A stretch of DNA of 64,000 bases, from NCBI RefSeq assembly GCF_036194065.1, contig NZ_CP108095.1, positions 1,054,001 to 1,118,000 on the forward strand, written 5' to 3'. Every line of letters starts with the position of its first letter. Positions within the stretch are counted from its first letter, which is position 1. Shown piece by piece: positions 1 to 7,155 of the stretch. Position numbers and translations under genes: made by a program. This DNA comes from Streptomyces sp. NBC_00239 (GTDB taxonomy: Bacteria; Actinomycetota; Actinomycetes; Streptomycetales; Streptomycetaceae). The notes under the pieces were generated by a model that saw only the letters and a list, made by a program, of their open reading frames with translations, had not been told where the DNA came from and ran no database searches.

Positions 1-761
1 GCGTAGTTGCACGCCGCGGTGATGTTGGCGACCGGGTCGTAGGAGTCGGTCGAGGTGCCCGGCACGTGGTACGCCCGGAACGTCGGGTCGATGACCTGGA
101 GCAGCCCCTTCGACGGGATGCCCGCGGCGGCGTTGGAGTCCCAGCCGTTGATGGCGAGGGGGTTGCCGGAGGACTCGCGCATGACGTTGCGGTAGATGCC
201 GTTGTACGTACCGGGGATGCCGTGGCGGGCCATGACGGCGAGCGACTCCCGGATCCAACCGTCCAGGTTGTTGGGGTAGTTCACCGCCTGCGGGGCGACG
301 CTCGTACGGGCCGAGCGGTCGGCGCGGGCGGGCGCGGCGGCCCGGTCTGCGGCCGGCTTCGTCTTCGCCTTCGCCTTCGCCGGGTTGGGCGCGCCGAGGG
401 TGAGCTTGAGGCCCGGCCGGATCAGCGCCGGATCCCCGCCGATGACGCTCCGGTTGTCCTCGTACAGCTTCTTCCAGCCGCCGCTGACCCCGTGGGAACG
501 GGCGATCCCGGAAAGGGAGTCGCCGGCGACCACGGAATAGGTGGTGGGCGCGGCGGCGGGCGCCTTGGCGGGAGCCGCCTTTGCGGTGGTGACGGAATGC
601 ACCGCGCGCACCGCCGCATTCGGCGCCGCGGCCGGGGCCGCGTCGGCCACGGGTGCGGCGAGCAGCGGGAGCGCGAGTGCGGCGCCGCCCGTGCCGGCGG
701 CGACGAAGCCGCGGGTGAGCGGGTTGTTCTTCGGACGGCGGTGCTTGCCCGGTCCAGGCAT
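1..761 (-). CDS. LysM domain lytic transglycosylase (cell-wall hydrolase), 3' end outside window
   Basis: Partial gene read leftwards from an ATG at 761, preceded by a GGGAGAGG ribosome site; about 253 residues are visible. Residues 1-41 look like an export signal (basic start, hydrophobic Ala/Leu core, ending near ADA). A LysM peptidoglycan-binding domain covers about residues 72-123 (YSVVAGDSLSGIARSHG, then a conserved RPG). A Pro/Ala/Lys linker follows, then an SLT-type transglycosylase domain from about residue 160, with RNVMRESSGNP carrying the likely catalytic Glu196 and GLLQVIDPTF downstream. Role by family: secreted enzyme that cleaves peptidoglycan glycan strands, acting in growth, germination or spore resuscitation. 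The leader carries a ydaO-type c-di-AMP riboswitch, which fits known Streptomyces wall-hydrolase regulation. Family assignment is secure; the C-terminus and the exact hydrolase subclass cannot be seen. Confidence 0.93.
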   Translation of the reverse strand, partial: MPGPGKHRRPKNNPLTRGFVAAGTGGAALALPLLAAPVADAAPAAAPNAAVRAVHSVTTAKAAPAKAPAAAPTTYSVVAGDSLSGIARSHGVSGGWKKLYEDNRSVIGGDPALIRPGLKLTLGAPNPAKAKAKTKPAADRAAAPARADRSARTSVAPQAVNYPNNLDGWIRESLAVMARHGIPGTYNGIYRNVMRESSGNPLAINGWDSNAAAGIPSKGLLQVIDPTFRAYHVPGTSTDSYDPVANITAACNY

Positions 762-777
762 GGTGAATTCCTCTCCC

Positions 778-950
778 ACGCCTACGGGGTGAGCTGTCGG
801 GTTCGGGCCGGAGCTGCCCGGTCGCACGGCACGTGCGACTTCACCCCGAGCCGGCCCGCAGTACGGTCCGGCGGCTTACCTGGGTCCCCCGCTCCTGCCG
901 TGTCGCGCGTGGGTGGGTTCGATCCCCGGGCAGCGGCAGGATTCGGCGTT
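778..950 (-). ncRNA. ydaO/yuaA-type c-di-AMP riboswitch in the leader of the wall-hydrolase gene
   Basis: Read on the minus strand, the leader contains the conserved blocks of the ydaO class in the right order: CGCCGAATCCTG near 948-937, GCGGGGGACCCAGGT near 890-876, CGGGGTGAAGTCG near 848-836, and CCGAACCCGACAGCT followed by CACCCCGTAGGCG, ending about 15 nt before the ATG. This class binds cyclic di-AMP and in actinobacteria sits before rpf and other peptidoglycan-hydrolase genes; binding usually switches the gene off. Identification is by motif reading only, with no covariance score, but the block pattern is distinctive. Confidence 0.9.
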
Positions 951-968
951 CCACCCGGATTGACGGTG

Positions 969-998
969 ACGCTAAAGGAAAAGAGCCGGACAGAACAA
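969..998 (-). promoter_or_regulatory. Likely housekeeping-type promoter for the riboswitch-hydrolase transcript
   Basis: On the minus strand, TTGTTC (998-993), an 18-bp spacer and TAGCGT (974-969) match the streptomycete -35/-10 pattern. Transcription would begin near 962, just upstream of the first conserved riboswitch block. Confidence 0.55.
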
Positions 999-1292
999 GA
1001 CACGAATTGCATGAGGAAATGGAAAACAATGATCCAAATCGAAAGGATCATCCGGCCACTTCCGGCACGGCGCCCAACTTCCGGCCAGGACAACGGTTCG
1101 ACGGGCCGCGCCTCCGCCCCGCGACGTCCGGCGCGTGACTCACATCACGACCTCCGCACCGAATATCCCATGAGCGGATATGGCGATACGAAAACCTCCA
1201 ATCCGGACATTGCCGCCCTGTCGGTCCGCGTCCGCGTGGGACATGCTGTGCCCCGGGAATTCCGAGGCATCCGAGGAGCGAAGGGGCACGCG

Positions 1293-2072
1293 GTGGACAC
1301 GAGCGATGCGGTACGGATCGAACGCGACGGCCCGGTGTTCACGGTGGTCCTGCACCGGCCCGAAGCGCGCAATGCCGTCGACGGGCCGACGGCCGCCGCA
1401 CTCGCCGCGGCCTTCCGGGAGTTCGACGCCGACCCGGAGGCCGCCGTCGCCGTGCTGTGGGGCGAGGGCGGGACGTTCTGTGCGGGCGCCGACCTCAAGG
1501 CGGTGGGCGGCGAACGCGGCAACCGGGTGGCGGCCGACGGGGACGGCCCGATGGGCCCCACCCGCATGGAGTTGGGCAAGCCGGTCATCGCCGCGATTTC
1601 CGGGCATGCCGTGGCGGGCGGCCTGGAGCTGGCCCTGTGGTGCGACCTGCGGGTCGCCGAGCAGGATGCGGTCCTCGGAGTCTTCTGCCGCCGCTGGGGC
1701 GTGCCGCTGATCGACGGCGGCACCGTGCGCCTGCCCCGGCTGATCGGAGAGAGCCGCGCCATGGACATGATCCTGACCGGCCGGCCCGTACCGGCTGCCG
1801 AGGCGTACGAATTCGGACTCGTCAACCGGCTGGTGCCGCCGGGCGAGGCCCGGCCGGCGGCGGAGCGGCTGGCCCGCGAGATCGCCGCGTTCCCGCAGCT
1901 GTGCCTGCGGCACGACCGGCTGTCCGTCCGCGAACAGCACGGCCTCGACGAGGCGGCGGCCCTGCACGCCGAGTACCGGCACGGCCTGGTCCCCCTGTCC
2001 GCCGGCGAGACCGAGGCCGGAGCAGCCCGCTTCACCTCCGGCGCGGGCCGCCACGGCACCTTCGCCGACTGA
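1293..2072 (+). CDS. Crotonase / enoyl-CoA hydratase family protein
   Basis: A 259-residue protein starting at the GTG at 1293 (AAGGGG six bases upstream). The open frame extends far upstream, but the crotonase fold begins here. It shows the crotonase hallmarks: FCAGADLK (oxyanion-hole region, about residues 62-69), GHAVAGGLELALWCD (104-118) and GGTVRLPRLIG. By alignment from memory with rat hydratase, the first catalytic Glu is kept (Glu112 in GGLE) but the second is replaced by Cys132 in FCRRWGVP. It is therefore probably a CoA-ester-handling crotonase that may not be a classical hydratase. No fatty-acid oxidation neighbours are visible and the gene appears monocistronic, followed by a hairpin at 2139-2172. 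Confidence 0.88.
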   Translation: MDTSDAVRIERDGPVFTVVLHRPEARNAVDGPTAAALAAAFREFDADPEAAVAVLWGEGGTFCAGADLKAVGGERGNRVAADGDGPMGPTRMELGKPVIAAISGHAVAGGLELALWCDLRVAEQDAVLGVFCRRWGVPLIDGGTVRLPRLIGESRAMDMILTGRPVPAAEAYEFGLVNRLVPPGEARPAAERLAREIAAFPQLCLRHDRLSVREQHGLDEAAALHAEYRHGLVPLSAGETEAGAARFTSGAGRHGTFAD

Positions 2073-2138
2073 CCGGGATCACCACGCAGGGGCGGCCGCG
2101 GGCGGGCAGTCCCGGCGCCGCCCGCAGGCGGCCCCGGA

Positions 2139-2172
2139 GGCCCTGCCCGGCGGTGACCCCCCGGGCAGGGCC
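2139..2172. terminator. Hairpin between convergent genes, likely bidirectional terminator
   Basis: A perfect 12-bp stem (GGCCCTGCCCGG pairing with CCGGGCAGGGCC) around a 10-nt loop lies in the gap between the crotonase gene and the convergent small gene ending at 2214. There is no T-run, which is usual for Streptomyces terminators. Confidence 0.6.
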
Positions 2173-2213
2173 GGGAGACGGTACCGACGTCAGCCCGGGA
2201 GACCGTGCCGGGG

Positions 2214-2546
2214 TCAGGCGAAGATCTCGTCGGCCGTGAGGCCTTCCGCCCCGAGCCATCCGAAGGTGAGGCCCCGCTCCTCGGCCGCGGCGTCCAGCTG
2301 GCCCTGGAGGACCTTCAGGGCCAGCTGGACGGCCTGGAGGCCGTCGATGCCGTGGATCTCCCAGACCGCCCCCTCGCCCAGGCCGGCGATCCGGCACGGG
2401 CAGATCCAGTCCCCTGCGGGGTCGGGGTCGGGCCGGGGCGGCCAGAGTTCGAGGCTGAGCCGGACGGAGGTCCCGTCCGCCGCCTCGGCGGTCAGCGCCC
2501 GGCTCACCACCGGCTCGCCGAGCTCGCCGGACTCCCTGTCCACCAT
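2214..2546 (-). CDS. Small hypothetical protein (110 aa)
   Basis: A 110-residue soluble protein. I chose the ATG at 2546 over the GTG at 2552 because GAGGGA lies 6 bases before the ATG but abuts the GTG. The sequence is typical Streptomyces coding sequence. Notable parts are LELWPPRPDPDPAGDWICPCRIAG, with a CxC pair, and EIHGIDGLQAVQLALKVL, which looks like an amphipathic helix. No catalytic motif, signal peptide or membrane segment is visible. It may belong to a small DUF family (DUF6968 comes to mind, not verified). It lies 104 bp downstream of the TerD-like gene on the same strand and could share its transcript. Confidence 0.72.
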   Translation of the reverse strand: MVDRESGELGEPVVSRALTAEAADGTSVRLSLELWPPRPDPDPAGDWICPCRIAGLGEGAVWEIHGIDGLQAVQLALKVLQGQLDAAAEERGLTFGWLGAEGLTADEIFA

Positions 2547-2650
2547 GACCACTCCCTCACCCTTTGCCCGTTCTGTACCTCAGCAGCGTAGACGGGGCGG
2601 CGCGGATGCCCGGCGAGCCGCCGGGCATCCGGATCTGCGCGGCCCGGGCG

Positions 2651-3169
2651 TCAGGCGGCTCCCATGACCCGGGTGAACTCCTCGGGGCCGGAGGTGAAGC
2701 CGCGCAGCGCCGGGTCCAGGGACCAGCCACCGGACGCGTCCCGGGTGAACACGGCGAGCGTGGCTTCGGTCGCGTCCGCGACGGCGGCCAGGTCGTCCTG
2801 CACCAGGTCGGTAGCACCCTCACGGATCCGGATACCGGTGCCGGATATCTGCCCGAAGGTCTTCGCGCCGCCCTGGATCACCACCCCCACCACGACGCGC
2901 GTCAGCCGGTCGGACATCCGGTCGAGTTCGAGCGTCATCAACTCGTCGTAACCGAAGCCCTGTCCGGTACGGCTGTCCCGATGGAGGGTGATGGTCCCGT
3001 CCGGGGCTCGGTTGCCGAAGTACACGACGTAGACAGGGGCGCCGTGCGGGTCGTCGGCGCCGAACACCGCGGCGACGATGTCGAGGTCGTGGGCCGGCGT
3101 GCCGGAGGCGCTGGGGTCCCATCTCAGCGCGACCTCCACCTTGGCCAGGCTCTTGCGGACACCGGTCAT
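2651..3169 (-). CDS. TerD-family protein
   Basis: A 172-residue protein starting at ATG 3169, with GAGGAGGGG six bases upstream; the longer open frame (to 3214) lacks such a site. TerD-family features are the N-terminal KVEVALRWDP, the acidic DLDIVAAVFGADD calcium-binding-type loop, VYFGNR, FGYDELMTLELDRMSDRLTRVVVGVVIQG and the C-terminal EEFTRVMG. TerD proteins bind calcium and are linked to tellurite, phage and envelope-stress phenotypes and to development in Streptomyces. Here the gene stands alone, away from any ter cluster, so a tellurite role is not implied. Confidence 0.88.
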   Translation of the reverse strand: MTGVRKSLAKVEVALRWDPSASGTPAHDLDIVAAVFGADDPHGAPVYVVYFGNRAPDGTITLHRDSRTGQGFGYDELMTLELDRMSDRLTRVVVGVVIQGGAKTFGQISGTGIRIREGATDLVQDDLAAVADATEATLAVFTRDASGGWSLDPALRGFTSGPEEFTRVMGAA

Positions 3170-3360
3170 GGAACTCCCCTCCTCGTACGGCGCGTTGCCC
3201 GCCCATGCTGCCACGCGCCCCGACCACCGGCGTCACCGTCCGTACGATCCCGGCCATTCGGGCCGACTTCGCTCGGGCCACGATCGGTGCGCGCCCGCCG
3301 CGGGAGGGCGGTGGGCGCTGCCCCGCGGACCCGGGCCACCCGCCCCGGTCGACGGTCGCC

Positions 3361-3430
3361 CGGCCCGTCGGCGGTCACCCGCCCAGCGGCAGCCCGGCCC
3401 GTCGGCGGTCACCCGCCCAGCGGCAGCCCG
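3361..3430. repeat. 33-bp tandem duplication in intergenic region
   Basis: A 33-bp unit beginning CGGCCCGTCGGCGGTCACCC occurs twice in perfect tandem (3361-3393 and 3394-3426), and the start of a third unit follows. It lies in the 500-bp gap 3170-3669 between the divergent TerD-like and FAD-oxidase genes. Apart from this and the promoters expected there, I see nothing else in the gap. Confidence 0.8.
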
Positions 3431-3669
3431 GCCGGGTCGCGAGCCGGCGCGTGGCCGCGGCCCGCCCCGCCCGGATCTCCCGTGATGGGGAACCGTCTCC
3501 CCCGCACGGGGGGATTGAATTCCGCGCCGCTCTCCTACTTCCTACCTCCTACCGGTGCGACGGAGGACGGCGGTCGGAGGTAGGTCGGCTGCGCCGATCG
3601 GGTCGGTGGGGCGGGAGGCCGGGGCCGGGTTGCGGGGCGGCGGGCGCGGCGGGTGCGAGTAGTGGGGGC

Positions 3670-5334
3670 ATGACGATCGGACGGCGGACCCTGCTCCGCG
3701 GCATGGCCGCCACGGCCGGGATCACCGGCGCGGCCGGAGCGGCCGCCGCCCTCGGGGCGGTGGAGGCGGCAGCCACGGCCTCCCGGGCCGGGGCGGCCCG
3801 GCCCCCGGGCACCGGGGCGGCGCGCGCCGGGCGGCGGCCCGCGCGCTCGGGTGGCACCACCCGCAACCCCACGCTCGATGCCGACTTCGCCGCGCTGGCC
3901 GCCGGGCTCGACGGCCGGCTCGTCCGGCCCGGCGACCCCGACTACCCGGTGGCCCGCCTCCTGTACCAGCCCCGCTACGACGCCGTCGCGCCGGCCGCCG
4001 TCGCCTACCCCGCCCACGACCGGGACGTGGCCACCTGTGTCGCGTTCGCCCGCCGCAGCGGCATCCCCGTCGTCCCCCGCGGCGGCGGCCACAGCTACGC
4101 CGGCTGGTCCACCGGCACCGGCCTGGTCGTCGACGTCGGCGCCCTCGACCGACTGGTGGTCAGCACGGGCACGGGCACGGGGACCGGCACCGCGCAGCTC
4201 GGCGCCGGGCTCCGCCTCGGTGACCTGCACGCGGGACTCGCCGCGCGCGGCGCGGCCGTACCGGCCGGACTGTGCCCGAGCGTGGGCATCGCGGGGCTCG
4301 CCCTCGGCGGCGGCCTCGGCGTCACCAGCCGCGCGTACGGAACCACCAGCGACCACCTCACCGGCCTGCGCATCGTCACCGCCGACGGGCGGATCCGCGA
4401 CACCGACGCGCAGCAGGACCCGGACCTCTTCTGGGCGCTGCGCGGCGCCGGCGGCGGCAGTTTCGGCGTCGTCACCGAGTTCCGCTTCCGCACCCGCCCG
4501 GTGTCGGACTGCGCGTTCGTCGAGCTGCACTGGCGCTGGCGGGACGCGGGCGCGCTGCTGCGGGCCTGGCAGCGCTGGCAGGCCGAGCTGCCCGATCCGT
4601 TCTGGAGCCAGGCCGAGTTCACGATCGAGTCCGGCGCACCGCCCGGGCCTGTGGTGCGGGTGGTGTGCCTGGACGGCCTCCGGGAGCTGGAGAACCGGCT
4701 GACGCGGCTGGCCGACCTCGCCGGGGCGCCGCCGCGGGACAGCTTCACGGTGGTGCGCGGCTACGGCGAGACGATGCGCGCGATGTCCGGCTGCCTGGAC
4801 CTGTCCCCCGCCCAGTGCCGTCTGCCCGGCGAGCTGCCGGGCCGGGACCCGCAGGGGCGGCTCGGCCGCGACGACTACGCGGCGCGCTCCGACTTCTGGC
4901 CGGCGGGCGGGCTGCCCGGCGCGGCGCTCGACGCGGTGCTCGCCGGGGTGGCCCGGTACGCGTCGACGGCCGTGCGCGGGGGACGGGGAGTGGTGCAGTT
5001 CGACGGGGTGTGCGGCGGGGCCGTGAACCGGGTGCCGGCCGCGGACACGGCCTTCGTCCACCGGGACAGCGCCTTCCTCGCCCAGTACCTGGCCTACTGG
5101 CCTGCCGGTGCGTCGCGCGCGGAGGTGGACCGGCAGCGGGGCTGGCTGGACCGGCTCTGGACGGACCTGCGCGTGTGGGCGGGGGGCTCGGCCTACCAGA
5201 ACTACGCGGATCCCGCGCTCTCGACCTGGGCCGACGCCTATTACGGGACCAACCTGGCGCGGCTCCGGCAGGTCAAGCGGGCCTACGACCCCGAGGAGCT
5301 GTTCCGCTTCCCTCAGGGCGTACGCCCCCTCTGA
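3670..5334 (+). CDS. Tat-exported FAD-linked oxidase (berberine-bridge-enzyme type)
   Basis: A 554-residue protein from ATG 3670. A twin-arginine signal begins at once (IGRRTLLRGMAA) and is followed by a long Ala-rich export segment, so the enzyme is probably folded with FAD in the cytoplasm and exported. The FAD-binding (PCMH) domain covers about residues 95-270. His141 in RGGGHSYAGW and Cys202 in GLCPSVGIAGLALGGGLG are in the positions used for bicovalent 8-histidyl/6-cysteinyl FAD attachment. The C-terminal BBE motif QNYADPALSTWADAYYG...YDPEELFRFPQ is complete. The family oxidises sugars, alkaloids or polyketides with O2; the substrate is not evident. An in-frame run of Thr-Gly repeats (about residues 166-174) comes from a 6-bp direct repeat. 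Confidence 0.93.
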   Translation: MTIGRRTLLRGMAATAGITGAAGAAAALGAVEAAATASRAGAARPPGTGAARAGRRPARSGGTTRNPTLDADFAALAAGLDGRLVRPGDPDYPVARLLYQPRYDAVAPAAVAYPAHDRDVATCVAFARRSGIPVVPRGGGHSYAGWSTGTGLVVDVGALDRLVVSTGTGTGTGTAQLGAGLRLGDLHAGLAARGAAVPAGLCPSVGIAGLALGGGLGVTSRAYGTTSDHLTGLRIVTADGRIRDTDAQQDPDLFWALRGAGGGSFGVVTEFRFRTRPVSDCAFVELHWRWRDAGALLRAWQRWQAELPDPFWSQAEFTIESGAPPGPVVRVVCLDGLRELENRLTRLADLAGAPPRDSFTVVRGYGETMRAMSGCLDLSPAQCRLPGELPGRDPQGRLGRDDYAARSDFWPAGGLPGAALDAVLAGVARYASTAVRGGRGVVQFDGVCGGAVNRVPAADTAFVHRDSAFLAQYLAYWPAGASRAEVDRQRGWLDRLWTDLRVWAGGSAYQNYADPALSTWADAYYGTNLARLRQVKRAYDPEELFRFPQGVRPL

Positions 5335-5355
5335 CGGCCCGCGCCCTCCCCCGCG

Positions 5356-5430
5356 GCGGGTCCGGGCGGAGCCGGGTTGCTGTTGGGGCTCCGCGCCGAA
5401 CCCCGCGCCTCGAACGCCGGCGGGGCTGGA
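5356..5430. repeat. Dispersed Streptomyces palindromic repeat, copy A (degenerate)
   Basis: It contains GGGGCTCCGCGCCGAACCCC and CGCGCCTCGAACGCCGGCGG, a diverged copy of the element also seen near 27.8, 46.2 and 54.9 kb. It lies between the convergent FAD-oxidase and Lrp genes. Further GC-rich copies of a 'CACCGGCGAGGCCGG' motif follow to about 5535. Confidence 0.75.
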
Positions 5431-5548
5431 GGTTGCGCCCTGCGCACCGGCGAGTCCGGGTGTTGCGCCCCAGGCCACCGGCGAGGCCGGAGCGGGCCCC
5501 GCCCGAGGCCCCGCCAAGCGCCGGCGAGGCCGGAGGTGCCCGTCGGAC

Positions 5549-6019
5549 TCAGGTGCGCAGCGTTGCGGGCCGCGGGTACGTGCGGGTCTGCTTGACGCTG
5601 CCGAAGGCGAAGCTCGACTCGATCGAGGCGATGCCGGGAATGGCGTGGATGCGGGTGCGGACCAGGGCCTCGTACGCTTCGAGGCTCTCGATCACGATCC
5701 GCAGCAGGTAGTCGCTGCTGCCCGCCATCAGGTAGCAGTCCTGGATGTGCTCGATGAGGCCCACGTGCTCCTCGAAGAGCCGGACCGCCTCGCCCGTGTG
5801 CCGTTCCAGCCGGACCCGTACGAAGACGGTGATCGGCAGCCCGAAGGCGGACTGGTCGACCATCGCCGTGTAGCCGCGGATCAGCCCGGACTCCTCCATC
5901 CGGCGCACCCGGCGCAGGCACGGTGACGGGGAGAGCTGGACGCGGTCGGCGAGGTCCTGGTTGGAGAGCCGGCCGTCCGTCTGCAGCTCCCGGATGATGT
6001 GCAGGTCGACGGCGTCCAC
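5549..6019 (-). CDS. Lrp/AsnC-family transcriptional regulator
   Basis: A 156-residue protein from GTG 6019. The N-terminal winged HTH is clear (VDLHIIRELQTDGRLSNQDLADRVQLSPSPCLRRVRRMEESGLI), followed by the RAM ligand-binding domain (TVFVRVRLERH to YLMAGSSDYLLRIVIESLEAYEALVRTRIHAIPGIASIESSFAF). Lrp proteins sense amino acids and usually regulate a divergent neighbour. Here that is an EamA exporter and an aminotransferase, so it probably couples amino-acid level to their export or breakdown. Short inverted repeats in the 170-bp divergent gap are candidate operators. Confidence 0.95.
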   Translation of the reverse strand: MDAVDLHIIRELQTDGRLSNQDLADRVQLSPSPCLRRVRRMEESGLIRGYTAMVDQSAFGLPITVFVRVRLERHTGEAVRLFEEHVGLIEHIQDCYLMAGSSDYLLRIVIESLEAYEALVRTRIHAIPGIASIESSFAFGSVKQTRTYPRPATLRT

Positions 6020-6071
6020 GGCCCCTCGTTTCCCGGTTCGGCCAGCAGCGGCCGTTTCTCATCCGATTATT

Positions 6072-6084
6072 GGCAGATTCTGCC
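6072..6084. promoter_or_regulatory. Candidate Lrp operator between divergent genes
   Basis: GGCAGATTCTGCC is a perfect 6-bp inverted repeat around one base. A looser GGCAG...CTGCC pair lies at about 6101-6125. Both are in the gap between the Lrp gene and the transporter, where autoregulatory Lrp sites are expected. A TAGCGT -10-like box at 6139-6144 follows for the rightward gene. Confidence 0.5.
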
Positions 6085-6189
6085 CTCACGGTAGGCCTGA
6101 GAGGCAGAAGTAGCAATCGGCTGCCCTCGGAAAAGACCTAGCGTTGCGGGGTGGGCAGATCGCCCGGTTCCGCTACGGGAGGATGCTCG

Positions 6190-7155
6190 TTGGTCACGAT
6201 CGCTACCACCGACAGAGGGGACGCGCGGGCGGCCGCGGTCCGGGGGGCAGGCCGCGGGATCTCCCCGCAGGCAGTGGGGATGGTGGCGCTCCTGCTCACC
6301 GTCGCGATCTGGGCGGCGTTCGCGCTGAGCGCCCGCGCACTGAGCTCCTCGACCCTCGAACCCGCCGGCGCGGCCCTGCTCCGGTACGGCGTACCGCTGC
6401 TCGTGCTGGCACCCGCGCTGTGGCGGCGCCGTCGGCTGATCGCCGCGGTCCGGCCGGCCGCCGCCCTCAAGGTCGCCTGCGGCGCCGGAGTGCCGTTCTT
6501 CCTGGCCGCGATGCAGGGCGGCTCCCTCACCTCCGCGGCCTTCGTCGGCTCGCTGGTGCCCGGCATGGTCCCGCTGTTCGTCTCCGCCCTGATGGCCGCG
6601 AACGGCCGCGGACTGCCCAAGGGCACGCAGGCGGCCGGGCTCGCCCTGATCGCGGCCGGCGTCGTCGCGCTCGTCTGGCGGTACGTCGTACCCGTGGACG
6701 GCTCGGTGCTCGCGGGCTCCGGCCTGCTCCTCGTCGCCAGCGGACTCTGGGCGCTGTACACGATCGGGCTGCGGGAGGTCGAGCTCGACCCCGTGGGGTC
6801 GATCGGCCTGCTCTGCCTGCCCTCCTTCGCCGTCATCGGCCTGCTGGCCCTGACCGGCGTGCTGCCCACCGGCTTCGCGCACGCCGCCGGCGGCGACGTC
6901 CTGCTGTTCCTGGTGGTGCAGGGGCTCGGCGTCGGCCTGTGCGCCGGCCTGCTGTACGCCTTCGCCATCCGGCGGGTGGGCGCGGAGCGCAGCTCCGTGG
7001 TCGGCAGCCTCAGCCCGGTCCTCGTCGTGCTGCTCGCCGTCCCGCTGCTCGGCGAATCGCCGACCGCCGCCGTCCTGATCGGCGTCCCCCTCATCACCGC
7101 CGGCGTCGCGCTGGCCAACCGACGCCCCCGAACCGAGGTCCCCACCGATGCTTGA
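6190..7155 (+). CDS. EamA-family (DMT superfamily) membrane transporter
   Basis: A 321-residue integral membrane protein with about ten hydrophobic helices in two EamA-type halves (about residues 20-145 and 160-310); the second half ends VGSLSPVLVVLLAVPLLGES, a typical EamA motif. The start is uncertain. TTG 6190 has GGGAGGA 8 bases upstream and is preferred; an in-frame GTG at 6151 lies 6 bases after a TAGCGT box and could give a leaderless transcript. The family exports amino acids and metabolites. The gene overlaps the next gene (aminotransferase) by 8 bp, so the two are translationally coupled and probably controlled by the divergent Lrp regulator. Confidence 0.9.
   Translation: MVTIATTDRGDARAAAVRGAGRGISPQAVGMVALLLTVAIWAAFALSARALSSSTLEPAGAALLRYGVPLLVLAPALWRRRRLIAAVRPAAALKVACGAGVPFFLAAMQGGSLTSAAFVGSLVPGMVPLFVSALMAANGRGLPKGTQAAGLALIAAGVVALVWRYVVPVDGSVLAGSGLLLVASGLWALYTIGLREVELDPVGSIGLLCLPSFAVIGLLALTGVLPTGFAHAAGGDVLLFLVVQGLGVGLCAGLLYAFAIRRVGAERSSVVGSLSPVLVVLLAVPLLGESPTAAVLIGVPLITAGVALANRRPRTEVPTDA

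Noticed and set aside
66..1292. Long upstream extension of the crotonase frame (to base 66)
   Set aside because: It overlaps the transglycosylase gene, its promoter and the riboswitch on the other strand, and encodes a low-complexity Arg/Gly/Ala sequence; the crotonase family begins at 1293.
2651..3169. TerD-like gene as part of a tellurite-resistance or phage-defence ter cluster
   Set aside because: No terA, terB, terC, terE or terZ-like gene is nearby.
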